From: Burkholderia sp. Ax-1724
GTDB taxonomy: Bacteria > Pseudomonadota > Gammaproteobacteria > Burkholderiales > Burkholderiaceae
Assembly (NCBI RefSeq): GCF_011752995.1
Contig: NZ_VWWL01000022.1
Span: forward strand, 86,037 to 150,036
Length of the DNA stretch: 64,000 bases
Direction of reading: 5' to 3'
In this document: in pieces, positions 1 through 9,534 of the stretch
Position numbering within the stretch: the stretch's first letter is position 1
Layout of the letters: each line of letters begins with the position of its first letter
Made by a program: the position numbers and the translations under genes
The notes under the pieces: model-generated
Database searches by the model: none
Seen by the model: the letters and a program-made list of their open reading frames with translations, nothing else
What the model was told of the DNA's origin: nothing

Positions 1-597
1 ACCGGCTACTCGATGCCGATCTTCTGGTGGGGCTTGATCCTCATCATGGTGTTCTCGGTCAAGCTCGGCTGGACGCCGGTGTCGGGCCGCATCGCGGTCG
101 AATACGACATTCCGCACGTGACCGGCTTCATGCTGATCGACGCGCTGATGTCGACCGACGAAGGCGCGTTCACCTCGGCCGTGAGCCACCTGATCCTGCC
201 GGCGATCGTGCTCGGCACGATTCCGCTCGCGGTCGTTGCGCGCATGACGCGCTCGTCGATGCTCGAAGTGCTGCGCGAGGATTACATCCGCACCGCGCGC
301 GCGAAGGGCTTGTCGCCGGCGCGGGTGATCGTCGTGCATGCGTTGCGCAACGCATTGATTCCGGTCGTGACCGTGATCGGCTTGCAGGTCGGCACGCTGC
401 TTGCTGGCGCGGTGCTGACCGAAACGCTGTTTTCCTGGCCGGGCATCGGCAAATGGCTGATCGACGCGATCGGCCGGCGCGATTATCCGGTCGTGCAGGG
501 CGGCATTCTGCTGATCGCCACGCTGGTGATCGTCGTGAACCTCGTCGTCGATCTGTTGTACGGCGTGTTGAACCCACGCATTCGCCATACGAGGTAA
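1..597 (+). CDS. dppB: Dipeptide/oligopeptide ABC transporter permease DppB-like (5' truncated by window)
   Basis: The reading frame is open from base 1 (TGYSMPIFWWG), so the N-terminus lies outside the window. The C-terminal ~198 residues carry several hydrophobic segments and the cytoplasmic EAA-type loop of binding-protein-dependent permeases (DYIRTARAKGLSPARVIVVHALRNA), which contacts the ATPase. It forms the inner-membrane channel with the next gene, six bases downstream. The family is clear, but the substrate (dipeptide, oligopeptide or another small peptide) cannot be read from this fragment. Confidence 0.9.
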   Translation, partial: TGYSMPIFWWGLILIMVFSVKLGWTPVSGRIAVEYDIPHVTGFMLIDALMSTDEGAFTSAVSHLILPAIVLGTIPLAVVARMTRSSMLEVLREDYIRTARAKGLSPARVIVVHALRNALIPVVTVIGLQVGTLLAGAVLTETLFSWPGIGKWLIDAIGRRDYPVVQGGILLIATLVIVVNLVVDLLYGVLNPRIRHTR

Positions 598-603
598 ATC
601 ACT

Positions 604-1521
604 ATGGCTGACATTCAAAACACCGTTCCCCAATCGGTCGCCCCGCCGAGCGGCCGTGCGCTCGCCGCCCGCGAATTCTGGGCCAACTTCTCGCGCAACC
701 GCGGCGCGGTTGGTGCAGGCATCGTCGTGCTCGTGCTGATCTTCGTCGCGATCTTCGCACCGCTGATCGCGCCGCACAGCCCGATCGAGCAGTACCGCGA
801 CTCGGTGAAGATTCCGCCAGCGTGGCTCGACGGCGGCAACTGGAAGTTCATTCTCGGCACCGACGAAGCGGGCCGCGACATCCTCTCGCGTCTGATGTAC
901 GGCGCGCGACTGTCGTTCTGGATCGGCTTCGTGTCGGTCGTGCTCGCGCTGATTCCGGGCATCGTGCTCGGCCTTATCGCCGCGTTCTTCGAGAAGTGGG
1001 CCGACACGCCGATCATGCGCATCATGGACGTGCTGCTCGCGCTGCCGTCGCTGCTGCTCGCGGTCGCGGTGGTCGCGATCATCGGTCCCGGTCTCGTCAA
1101 CACGATGCTCGCGATCGCGATCGTCGCGCTGCCGGGTTACGTGCGTCTCACGCGCGCATCGGCGCAGGGCGAGTTGCAGAAGGAATATGTGACCGCCTCG
1201 CGCGTGGCCGGTGCCGGCACCTTGCGGCTGATGTTCTCGCAGGTGCTGCCGAACTGCACGGCGCCTTTGATCGTGCAGGCGACGCTCGGCTTTTCCTCGG
1301 CGATTCTCGATGCCGCCGCGCTCGGCTTCCTCGGCCTCGGCGTGCAGCCGCCGTCGGCGGAGTGGGGCGCGATGCTCGCGTCGGCACGCGATTACATCGA
1401 CAGCGCATGGTGGATCGTCACGATGCCGGGCCTCTCCATCCTGATCTCGGTGCTCGCGATCAACCTGCTCGGCGACGGGCTGCGCGACGCGCTCGACCCC
1501 AAACTGAAGCGGATGGCCTGA
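604..1521 (+). CDS. dppC: Dipeptide/oligopeptide ABC transporter permease DppC-like
   Basis: This 305-residue inner-membrane permease is the partner of the DppB-like protein. It has the OppC N-terminal region (REFWANFSRNRGAVGAG then a transmembrane segment), the GTDEAGRDILSRLMYGARLS signature typical of DppC/OppC, and an EAA loop near residues 185-205 (YVRLTRASAQGELQKEYVTASRVAG). It starts just after dppB and is followed after two bases by the first ATPase, so the four genes form one operon. Length is normal for the family. Confidence 0.93.
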   Translation: MADIQNTVPQSVAPPSGRALAAREFWANFSRNRGAVGAGIVVLVLIFVAIFAPLIAPHSPIEQYRDSVKIPPAWLDGGNWKFILGTDEAGRDILSRLMYGARLSFWIGFVSVVLALIPGIVLGLIAAFFEKWADTPIMRIMDVLLALPSLLLAVAVVAIIGPGLVNTMLAIAIVALPGYVRLTRASAQGELQKEYVTASRVAGAGTLRLMFSQVLPNCTAPLIVQATLGFSSAILDAAALGFLGLGVQPPSAEWGAMLASARDYIDSAWWIVTMPGLSILISVLAINLLGDGLRDALDPKLKRMA

Positions 1522-1523
1522 AC

Positions 1524-2524
1524 ATGAATAACCTGCTGACCATCCGCAATCTCGCGGTCAACTTCAGCGGCCTGCCCGCGGTCGACCGCATCAATCTCGA
1601 CGTCGCGCCCGGCGAAGTGCTCGGCGTGGTCGGCGAATCGGGCTCGGGCAAGAGCGTGACGATGATGGCGCTGATGGGCCTGATCGACGCGCCCGGCAAG
1701 GTCACCGCCGACGAAGTCACGTTCGACGGCAAGAACCTGCTGAAGGCCTCGGCGAAGGAGCGCCGCAGGATCATCGGCAAGGACATCGCGATGGTGTTCC
1801 AGGACGCGCTGACGAGCCTGAACCCGAGCTACACGGTCGGCTATCAGATCAAGGAAGTGCTGAAGCTGCACGAGGGCCTGCGCGGCGGCGCGCTGGACAA
1901 GCGCGCGCTCGAACTGCTCGACCAGGTCGGCATTCCCGATGCGAAGAGCCGCATCGGCGCATTTCCGCATCAGATGTCGGGCGGCATGAACCAGCGCGTG
2001 ATGATCGCGATGGCGATCGCCTGCAACCCGAAGCTGCTGATCGCCGACGAGCCGACCACCGCGCTCGACGTGACGATTCAGGCGCAGATCATGGAATTGC
2101 TGATGCGCCTGCAGAAGGAACGCGGCATGGCGCTCGTGCTGATTTCGCACGATCTGGCCGTGGTCTCCGAAGTCGCGCAGCGCGTCGCGGTCATGTACGC
2201 TGGCGAGGTGATCGAAACGAACCGGGTGCCCGATATTTTCGCGGCGCCTCATCATCCGTACACGGAAGCGCTGCTGGCCGCGATTCCCGAGCACAACGTG
2301 GGCGCGGTGCGGCTCGCGGCGTTGCCGGGCATGGTGCCGGGCCGCGACGACCGTCCGAAGGGGTGTCTGTTCGCGCCGCGCTGCAAATACGTGGCCGACG
2401 ACTGCCTGAAGGCGCGGCCCGCGCTCACGCCGCTGCAAGGTCATGCGGACTTCACGCGCGTGCGTTGCGTCAAGCCGCTGAACCTCGACAAGGACGCCAA
2501 CGTTCACACGCAAGGAGGCGCCCG

Positions 2525-2528
<4 letters not shown>
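1524..2528 (+). CDS. dppD: Peptide ABC transporter ATP-binding protein DppD-like
   Basis: This 334-residue ATPase energises the DppBC channel. Walker A is GESGSGKS at residues 37-44, followed by a Q-loop (MVFQDALTSLNP), an ABC signature in the variant form MSGGMNQRVMIAMAIA, and Walker B (LLIADEPTTALD). The C-terminal oligopeptide_HPY-type extension holds a Cys-containing segment (GCLFAPRCKYVADDC) as in DppD/OppD. The ATG at 1524 is chosen because it begins the family N-terminus (LLTIRNLAVNF) two bases after dppC stops. Its stop overlaps the next start as ATGA. Confidence 0.93.
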
Positions 2529-3536
<1,008 letters not shown>

Positions 3537-3544
<8 letters not shown>

Positions 3545-4718
3545 TGTGGCGGCGGCGCGTCGTCTTGCGCGCCGCTTGCGTGGGGGCGGCCGCGCGGCTG
3601 CCTTCTCGCGGCGCTCAGGAGCGCGTGCGCCGGGTGGCGTCGCGCTCGTGGGCGCTTTTTTCTGCGCAGTTTTCTCTACGCTTTTCTCCGCATTTTTCTC
3701 GTCGGGGCTCGCGCTGTATCTCGGCGCGGCCGTCCCCCATCTCGCCCACGCGGCCGGCGCGGCGGTCAATGCACCCGGCCAGGCGGGCCGTCCGTCGATA
3801 GCGGTGCCGGCCTCGCCACCGCCGCCATCCGTTGCGCCGCCCGCGGCGCCCGGCACCACGGCGAGCGGGCCGGTGCGCGTGCAGCCCGCGCGCATGCCGT
3901 TCTATGTCGCGACGCGCGGCACCACCACGATCTACGTGCTCGGCACGCTGCACGTCGGCGATCCGGTCGACTATCCCGTGGGGCAGCCGTTCCGCGCGCC
4001 GATCCTTGCCGCGCTCGCCGCCTCGCCGACGCTCGCGCTCGAACTGTCGCCCGACGAACTGCTCGTCTCGCAGGACGACGTGTCGAAGTACGGCGTGTGC
4101 AAGCGCGACTGTCTGCCGGGCCTGTTGCCCGAGCCGCTGTGGCACAAGCTCGCGCTGCGCCTGCGCGGCAACCCGGCCGCGCTCGATGCGATCAAGAAGA
4201 TGCGGCCGTGGCTCGCCTCGCTCGTGGTCGAAACCTATGACTCGCTCTCCGCGGGATTGCAGACCGAGTACGGCACCGAAGCGCAATTGCAGAACGTGTA
4301 TCTGAAGACGCGCGGCAAGATCATCGGACTCGAAACGCTGCAGCAGCAGATGCGCGCGTTCACCGGTTTGTCGGCCGCGCAGCAGCGCGAAATGCTCGCG
4401 CAGGACCTCGTGCAGACGCCGGCTCAAAACGTCGCGGACGTGCGCGCGCTGCATCGGCTGTGGCAGGTCGGCGATGCCGATGCGATCGCCGCGTGGCAGG
4501 CCGCGAAATCGGAGAAACTCGCGCGCGACAAGCGCGTGTCCAACTCGATCGACAACCGGATCGTCTACGAGCGCAACCGCCGCTTCGTCACGCGGATGCT
4601 GCAAATCGCCGCGCCGAACAAGCCGCTGTTCGTCGCGATCGGCGCGCTGCATCTCGGCGGACCGAAAGGCGTGCTGCAACTGTTGCGGCAGCATGGGTTC
4701 GTGGTCGAGCCGGGTTGA
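3537..4718 (+). CDS. TraB/GumN family exported protein
   Basis: This is a 393-residue protein of the TraB/PrgY/GumN superfamily. The core starts near residue 120 with YVLGTLHVGD, continues with LALELSPDEL, and ends with the typical AIGALHLGGPKGVLQLLRQHGF. Bacterial members are often linked to metallopeptidase-like (Tiki-type) activity, but function is not settled. Before the core there is an Arg-rich N-terminus, one hydrophobic segment (about residues 37-70) and a Pro/Ala-rich linker, which suggests export with membrane anchoring. ATG 3537 overlaps dppF by eight bases. An upstream ATG at 3489 would only lengthen the basic N-terminus. Confidence 0.75.
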
Positions 4719-5035
4719 GCGGCGAGCAACGCTTCTTCGGCGAGCTCCGGTGTGCGGCTGCGTGCATCGTGCATATCGCCAAACGCATCTTCAATGCTGA
4801 ACACTTCCTACCTTGCTCATGCCCTTGAGCAAAAGCCGGAGTAAAGGCTCCTTCGGGTGCGATTGCAATGCTTCCATTACCCTTTGTAACGTTTTATCCG
4901 ATTACTCAGGATAGCTAGCGGCCCTCGACGTAATTCTCAGAAAATTCCTATGTTTTTCGCGTCCTGATTTCGATACCTTCGCCAGGCAATATTTCTTAAT
5001 CGATTAGCACGATTTGGCACGAAGGAGATTCACGG
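4719..5035. other. Intergenic region upstream of the T6SS islet
   Basis: This 317-bp gap separates the TraB/GumN gene from hcp. It is clearly more AT-rich than the flanking genes and holds no convincing ORF. A strong Shine-Dalgarno (GAAGGAG) sits eight bases before the hcp ATG. A promoter is expected here, but I could not assign a convincing -35/-10 pair. Confidence 0.5.
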
Positions 5036-5515
5036 ATGGCGCAGGACATTTTCATCAAGATCGACGGTATCGAAGGCGAATCGCAGGACGCGGCGCATCT
5101 CAATGAAATCGACGTAATCGGATGGCGCTGGCAGGTGACGCAGCAATCGGCAATGCACGCTGGTTCAGACGGCGGTGTTGCCAAAGCCACGGTTTCCGAC
5201 CTCGAATTTACTCATCTGCTGGACCGGGCAAGTCCGAACTTGGCGAGCTACTGCTTTTCCGGCAAGCGTATTCGCGAAGCCAGGCTCACCGTGCGACGGG
5301 CCGGTGGCGCTCCTCACGAGTACGCAAGAATCACGATGTACGACGTGCTCGTTTCTCATGTCGAGCCCGTGGGTGGCGGTCACGGTTCTCACGAACAGGT
5401 GCATCTCTCGTTCGCAAAAATAAAGCATGAGTACATCTTGCAGAACGACCGGGGCGGCAGCGGCGGCACGGTCACCGCGCTGATCGACATCCGGGCGAAC
5501 AGACAGGAACAGTGA
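5036..5515 (+). CDS. hcp: Type VI secretion system tube protein Hcp (orphan copy)
   Basis: This 159-residue Hcp-family protein has the family N-terminus AQDIFIKIDGIEGES, the central block SDLEFTHLLDRASP, and the terminal half with SHVEPVGGGHGSHEQVHLSFAKIKHEY. Hcp hexamers stack into the T6SS inner tube and carry small effectors in their lumen. No sheath, baseplate, ClpV or VgrG gene is nearby, so this is an orphan copy that must work with a T6SS encoded elsewhere. It is followed one base after its stop by the effector gene. The GAAGGAG ribosome-binding site fixes the start. Confidence 0.93.
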   Translation: MAQDIFIKIDGIEGESQDAAHLNEIDVIGWRWQVTQQSAMHAGSDGGVAKATVSDLEFTHLLDRASPNLASYCFSGKRIREARLTVRRAGGAPHEYARITMYDVLVSHVEPVGGGHGSHEQVHLSFAKIKHEYILQNDRGGSGGTVTALIDIRANRQEQ

Positions 5516-5516
5516 A

Positions 5517-5999
5517 ATGCCGGTGTCCTGTACTTTCACATTGAATCGACGCCCTATGTCGATGCTGGTTTGTCCGGGGTTTGGGCGTGTTGAGGCGTTT
5601 TCGGGGAAGGGGCGCTATATCGATGATCCGGAGTTTACGAACGCGCCTAAAGAGGGCGCTATTCCCAAAGGTACGTATTACATCATCGATCGGGAAAGCG
5701 GCGGGCATCTTGGCTGGCTTCTGGATGCAGTCAAGGATCTGTGGGTGGGCACGCGCCGCGAAGAATGGTTTGCTCTCCATTGCGATGACGGCGCCATCGA
5801 TGACTGGACCTTCGTAGGCAGTGTCCGGCGTGGCAATTTTCGCTTACACCCGGTTGGACGAACTGGGGAGAGCGACGGTTGCATCACGCTTCCATCCCGA
5901 GAACAGTTCAACGCGCTTCGCTCATATCTGAAAGCACAGCCACCCGCCTTCGTGCCTGGAACGGTGACCCGATGCTACGGCATGGTCGAGGTGCAATGA
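5517..5999 (+). CDS. Tlde1-like T6SS effector, DUF2778 (L,D-transpeptidase-fold)
   Basis: This 160-residue protein matches the DUF2778/Tlde1 pattern. The N-terminus is FTLNRRPMSMLVCPG, followed by AIPKGTYYI and the catalytic-type segment with H111 and S119-D120-G121-C122 then ITL, resembling the His/Cys active site of L,D-transpeptidases. Characterised Tlde1 proteins are T6SS effectors that cleave or exchange peptidoglycan stem peptides in the target periplasm. There is no signal peptide, as expected for Hcp cargo. It lies one base after hcp, and its stop overlaps the first downstream membrane-protein gene as ATGA. Family assignment is from motif memory. Confidence 0.82.
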   Translation: MPVSCTFTLNRRPMSMLVCPGFGRVEAFSGKGRYIDDPEFTNAPKEGAIPKGTYYIIDRESGGHLGWLLDAVKDLWVGTRREEWFALHCDDGAIDDWTFVGSVRRGNFRLHPVGRTGESDGCITLPSREQFNALRSYLKAQPPAFVPGTVTRCYGMVEVQ

Positions 6000-6274
6000 A
6001 AAGGGCGCTGATTTCTGTCGCTCTCTCATTGATGATGACACTGCCCGTCGCCGCCGGGATTGCACGCTTACCGGGCGTGTATGAATGGTTGGACAGCGGC
6101 GCGGGCTATGACTTCTTTGAGCCAGTTTTCATCGCACTCGGTTCGAGCACCGGCGAATACGATACGGACGTCATTGTTGCAATGCTTCTTGTTGCCGGTT
6201 TTTTCCTGTCGCTGGCGCTGGTCATTGCGTGCTGGGCGATCGTCAGTCATTTACACCGTGCGTACCGCCGTTGA
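5996..6274 (+). CDS. Candidate immunity membrane protein, array copy 1
   Basis: This 92-residue protein has an N-terminal hydrophobic segment (residues 4-22), a polar ~36-residue loop with E30-W31, G35, F41, F45 and A47-L48 shared by all copies, a second transmembrane segment (about 59-83) and a basic tail (SHLHRAYRR). This predicts both ends in the cytoplasm and the loop in the periplasm, where a Tlde1-type toxin would act. The start overlaps the effector stop (ATGA), which couples the two and decides the start. The immunity role is inferred from position and topology only. Confidence 0.75.
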   Translation: MKRALISVALSLMMTLPVAAGIARLPGVYEWLDSGAGYDFFEPVFIALGSSTGEYDTDVIVAMLLVAGFFLSLALVIACWAIVSHLHRAYRR

Positions 6275-6313
6275 AGCGTTCACGCACGTCTAACCATGAG
6301 ATTCAACAAAGCA

Positions 6314-6592
6314 ATGAAAAAAACGCTTATTTGCATCGCGCTCGCACTGGTGATGACACTGCCTGTTATGGTCGGGCTTGCACATTTACCAGGTGTGTTC
6401 GAATGGATAGACAGCGGTATGGGCCATGACCTTTTTGAATATCTTTTCATAGCGCTGGACGCCCAAGGCTGCGAAGAAACCGCGGACGTCATCGCCGTAA
6501 CGATGCTCATTGTCAGCTTCTTTCTGTCACTGGCATTAGTCGTTGCGACTTGGGCAATAGTTGGCCGTTGGCGTCGTATGCACCACCGTTGA
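6314..6592 (+). CDS. Candidate immunity membrane protein, array copy 2
   Basis: This is a 92-residue paralogue of copy 1 with the same two-segment topology, P26, E30-W31, G35 and F41/F45, but a different tail (GRWRRMHHR) and a different loop (SGMGHDLFEY and DAQGCEETAD). An upstream in-frame ATG at 6296 exists. I prefer 6314 because it aligns with every other copy and keeps the 318-bp period; the upstream CATGAG lies where copies 3 and 5 carry the GGAG ribosome-binding site, so here the site seems weakened. Confidence 0.72.
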   Translation: MKKTLICIALALVMTLPVMVGLAHLPGVFEWIDSGMGHDLFEYLFIALDAQGCEETADVIAVTMLIVSFFLSLALVVATWAIVGRWRRMHHR

Positions 6593-6631
6593 AGCGCTCA
6601 CGAACGTATAACAAGGAGATTCAAGTAGGTA

Positions 6632-6910
6632 ATGAAGAAGACGCTTATTTGCATCACACTCGCGCTGGTGATGACACTGCCCGTTGCAATCGGGATCATA
6701 CGCATCCCGGCAATGGATGAATGGTTTTCGAGTGGTGCTGACTACGACTTCTTTGAACCACTTTTCAAAGCACTAGGTTCGGATGGCAACGAAAGCAACT
6801 CGGATATCGTTTTCGCAACGATGCTCATTACCAGTTTCTTCCTGTCGCTGGCGCTAATCATTGCGTGCTGGGCGATTGTCAGCCATTTACACCGTGCGTA
6901 CCGCCGTTGA
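6632..6910 (+). CDS. Candidate immunity membrane protein, array copy 3
   Basis: This is a 92-residue paralogue. Its tail (SHLHRAYRR) matches copy 1, while its start (MKKTLICI) matches copies 2, 4 and 5. The periplasmic loop differs (MDEWFSSGADYDFFEP and SDGNESNSD). A good ribosome-binding site (AAGGAG) lies 13 bases before the ATG. It starts 39 bases after copy 2 stops, as for every spacer in the array. Confidence 0.72.
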   Translation: MKKTLICITLALVMTLPVAIGIIRIPAMDEWFSSGADYDFFEPLFKALGSDGNESNSDIVFATMLITSFFLSLALIIACWAIVSHLHRAYRR

Positions 6911-6949
6911 AGCGTTCACGCACGTCTAACCATGAGATTCAACAAAACA

Positions 6950-7228
6950 ATGAAAAAGACGCTTATCTGCTTCGTGCTCGCACCGGTGATGACACTACCC
7001 GTCACGGCCGGGCTTGCGCGCTTCCCGGGTATTGATGAATGGATAAGCAACGGTACGGGCCATGAACTTTTTGAACATCTTTTCATCGCGCTGGATGCCC
7101 GCGGCTGGGAAGAAACCGAGGACGTTATCGTTGTCACGATGCTCATTGTCAGCTTCTTTCTGTCACTGGCATTAGTCGTTGCAACTTGGGCGATAGTTGG
7201 CCGTTGGCGTCGTATGCACCGCCGTTGA
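6950..7228 (+). CDS. Candidate immunity membrane protein, array copy 4
   Basis: This 92-residue paralogue is closest to copy 2. It shares the tail GRWRRMH(R/H)R, the HELFEH/HDLFEY type of loop and the same 5' flank with an extra in-frame ATG 18 bases upstream (6932). Start 6950 is chosen by alignment and by the 318-bp period. Conserved E30-W31, G35 and F41 are present. A Pro replaces Leu at residue 12 in the first hydrophobic segment. Confidence 0.72.
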   Translation: MKKTLICFVLAPVMTLPVTAGLARFPGIDEWISNGTGHELFEHLFIALDARGWEETEDVIVVTMLIVSFFLSLALVVATWAIVGRWRRMHRR

Positions 7229-7267
7229 AGCGCTCACGAACGTATAACAAGGAGATTCAAGAAGATA

Positions 7268-7546
7268 ATGAAGAAGACGCTTATTTGCATCACGTTCGCA
7301 CTGGTGATGACATTACCAGTCGGAGCCGGGATTCTGTGCATCCCCGCTGTTAATGAATGGCTGGACACCGGCTCAGGCTACGAGTTCTTCACCCCGCTTT
7401 TCAAAGCACTGGACTCTCACGGCAGCGAAACCAATTCCGACATCATCTTTGGCACGTTGTACACCGTCAGTTTTATTCTCTCGCTGATGCTAGCCGCTGC
7501 CCTTCTGACGATCATCAGCCACTGGCGCCGCACACACCGCCACTAG
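7268..7546 (+). CDS. Candidate immunity membrane protein, array copy 5
   Basis: This last 92-residue paralogue is the most divergent at the C-terminus (second segment LYTVSFILSLMLAAALLTII, tail SHWRRTHRH). E30-W31, G35, F41 and F45 are kept. The flank before it is almost identical to that before copy 3, with AAGGAG 13 bases ahead of the ATG. No further copy follows; a 157-bp gap without a clear gene separates it from the convergent pxpA. Confidence 0.7.
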   Translation: MKKTLICITFALVMTLPVGAGILCIPAVNEWLDTGSGYEFFTPLFKALDSHGSETNSDIIFGTLYTVSFILSLMLAAALLTIISHWRRTHRH

Positions 7547-7703
7547 ACCTCGGGCTCACCGCACGCACCGCAACGGCCACCATCACATCGCACCACACGA
7601 TCCAGCGCCTCGCCTCAAAACGGATCGCCGGATCCATCACACACGTTCGATAGCCAGCCGCAGCCCGCTTCACCAAATACACCAAACCCGCCAGCCGCGC
7701 GAC

Positions 7704-8456
7704 TCAAACGCGCGCAGCACCCGCAGCATGAACCTCGATACCCGCGGCAGCGAGCGCATCGCGAATGCGCCGCGCAAAAGCCAGCGCGTGCGGGCCGTCG
7801 CCGTGCAGGCAGATGGTCTGCGCGTTGAGCGGCACCCAGCGGCCATCGACAGCCTTCACGCGTTGCTCGCGGATCATCGTGAGCGTGCGCGCGAGCACTT
7901 CGTTTTCATCGTCGAGCAGCGCGCCCGGCTCCTTGCGCGGCACGAGCGAACCATCGGCGCGATAGCCGCGATCGGCGAACACTTCCTCGATCGCGATGAG
8001 GCCCACGTCGCGCGCGGCGTTCACGAGCCTGCTGTTGGCAAGCGCGAACACCGCGACCGACGGATCGAAGTCGTGCACCGCCGAGACGATCGCGTCGGCG
8101 ATCCCGGCATCGCGCGCAGCCTGGTTGTACAGCGCGCCGTGCGGCTTCACGTGCGCGATACGGCCGCCCTCGGCCTGCGCGATCGCGGACAGCGCGCCGA
8201 GCTGATACAGCACGCCCGCGTAGATGTCGTTGGCCGGCAAATCCATTTCCTTGCGGCCGAAATTCTCGGGATCGTTGAAGCTCGGATGCGCACCGATCGA
8301 CACGCCTTTGCGCACGGCCCAGCGCACGCAGTCGCGCATGGCGTTGGGGCCGCCGGCGTGCCAGCCGCATGCGATGTTGGCGGAGCTGACGAGATCGAGC
8401 AACGCCTCGTCGGTTCCGCAGCCCTCGCCGAGGTCGGCATTCAGATCGATTTCCAT
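7704..8456 (-). CDS. pxpA: 5-oxoprolinase subunit PxpA (LamB/YcsF family)
   Basis: This 250-residue protein has the diagnostic N-terminus MEIDLNADLGEGCGTDEALL and the conserved blocks SANIACGWHAGGP, GAHPSFNDPENFGRKEM and HVKPHGALYNQA. PxpA works with PxpB and PxpC in ATP-dependent opening of 5-oxoproline to glutamate. ATG 8456 is chosen because it begins the family N-terminus and follows a purine-rich GAGAGAGG site. It is the last gene of the leftward pxpB-pxpC-pxpA operon, 43 bases after pxpC. Confidence 0.93.
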   Translation of the reverse strand: MEIDLNADLGEGCGTDEALLDLVSSANIACGWHAGGPNAMRDCVRWAVRKGVSIGAHPSFNDPENFGRKEMDLPANDIYAGVLYQLGALSAIAQAEGGRIAHVKPHGALYNQAARDAGIADAIVSAVHDFDPSVAVFALANSRLVNAARDVGLIAIEEVFADRGYRADGSLVPRKEPGALLDDENEVLARTLTMIREQRVKAVDGRWVPLNAQTICLHGDGPHALAFARRIRDALAAAGIEVHAAGAARV

Positions 8457-8499
8457 GGGGTTCCTCTCTCTCTCTTTAGTGTTATAGCGTTGCGGTCGC

Positions 8500-9534
8500 C
8501 TACTGGCGCGCGCAACGTTCTTCATGCATCGCGATCGCGGCGTCGATCTGCCGCAGATACGCGCGTTCTTCCTGCAAAGCCTGGCGCGCCTCGTGGGGCG
8601 TCGTCGGGATGAAACGGATCGCCGCGTTCAGGCGCACCTGCGCGAGCTTCCACAGATCGGCCTGGATCACCGCGCCGATCTTCGGATAGCCGCCGGTGGT
8701 TTGCGCGTCGCTCATCAGCACGATCGGCTGACCGTTCGGCGGCACCTGGACCGTGCCCGGCAGCACCGCGTGCGACAGCAGATCGGTCTTGTGCGTGCGT
8801 TCGAGCTGAGTGCCGGCGAGCCGGTAGCCCATGCGGTTGCTGTTCGGCGTGACGAGCCACTCGTCGGACCAGAACGACTGCTGCGCGGCGTCGGTGAAGC
8901 TGTCGTATTCGGGGCCGCGCAGCACGCGGATCGGCACGGCCCACGGCACGCCCGACGGATGCCGGCCGCGCCGCAACGGCTCGTGGACCAGCACGAACTT
9001 GCACCATGCGGGCGCCTTGACGCCGAACTCGGGCGCCTCGGGCGAGAAGCTCGCGCGAGCGCGTGGCGGCGTCGCGCCGACCGGCAGACGGTCGCCGTCG
9101 ACGAGCGCCCGCCCGCCGAGTCCGCCGAAATGGCCAGCGAGATCGGTGCTGCGCGAGCCGAGCATCGGCAGCACGTCGATGCCGCCCGCGATGCACACGT
9201 AGCCGCGCATGCCGCGCTTCGCCGCGTTCAGCACGAGTTCCTGGCCGGCCTGCACGGGCAGGCTCCACCAGGAGTAGACCGGCTTGCCGTCGAGCGTTGC
9301 ACCGAATTCGGTGCCGGTGATCGCGACGCGCGTCGCGCGCAGAAAGCGCAGCACGGTCGGGCCGAAGGTGATTTCGAGGCCGGCCGCGTCGGGCCGGTTG
9401 CCGACCAGCCGGTTGCCGACTTCGAGCGCGAGCCGGTCGAGCGCCCCGCCCATCGCGACGCCGAGATGGCGGTGGCCGTGGCGGCCGAGGTCCTGAATCG
9501 TGGTCAGAAGACCCGCGCGGATCACGTCGATCAT
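8500..9534 (-). CDS. pxpC: 5-oxoprolinase subunit PxpC (biotin-dependent carboxyltransferase-type domain)
   Basis: This 344-residue protein matches the KipA/PxpC family (allophanate hydrolase subunit 2 fold): MIDVIRAGLLTTIQDLGRHGHRHLGV at the start, GGALDRLALEVGNRLVGN, then RVLRGPEYDSF and SNRMGYRLAG, and QPIVLMSDAQTTGGYPKIG near the end. ATG 9534 overlaps the pxpB stop as ATGA. It forms the 5-oxoprolinase complex with its neighbours. Confidence 0.93.
   Translation of the reverse strand: MIDVIRAGLLTTIQDLGRHGHRHLGVAMGGALDRLALEVGNRLVGNRPDAAGLEITFGPTVLRFLRATRVAITGTEFGATLDGKPVYSWWSLPVQAGQELVLNAAKRGMRGYVCIAGGIDVLPMLGSRSTDLAGHFGGLGGRALVDGDRLPVGATPPRARASFSPEAPEFGVKAPAWCKFVLVHEPLRRGRHPSGVPWAVPIRVLRGPEYDSFTDAAQQSFWSDEWLVTPNSNRMGYRLAGTQLERTHKTDLLSHAVLPGTVQVPPNGQPIVLMSDAQTTGGYPKIGAVIQADLWKLAQVRLNAAIRFIPTTPHEARQALQEERAYLRQIDAAIAMHEERCARQ

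Larger units (their letters stand above)
5996..7546 (+). repeat. Tandem gene array, five units with exact 318-bp period
   Basis: Starts at 5996, 6314, 6632, 6950 and 7268 are spaced by exactly 318 bases: 279 coding plus a 39-base spacer. The junction of copies 1-2 is nearly identical to that of 3-4, and the junction of 2-3 nearly identical to that of 4-5. This indicates an underlying 636-bp two-gene duplication on top of the single-gene repeat. Divergence is concentrated in the middle of each gene, which encodes the predicted periplasmic loop. Confidence 0.9.

Noticed and set aside
5010..5035. TTGGCAC just before hcp as a sigma-54 -24 element
   Set aside because: No matching -12 (TTGC-type) element follows at the right distance, and the site overlaps the ribosome-binding site of hcp.
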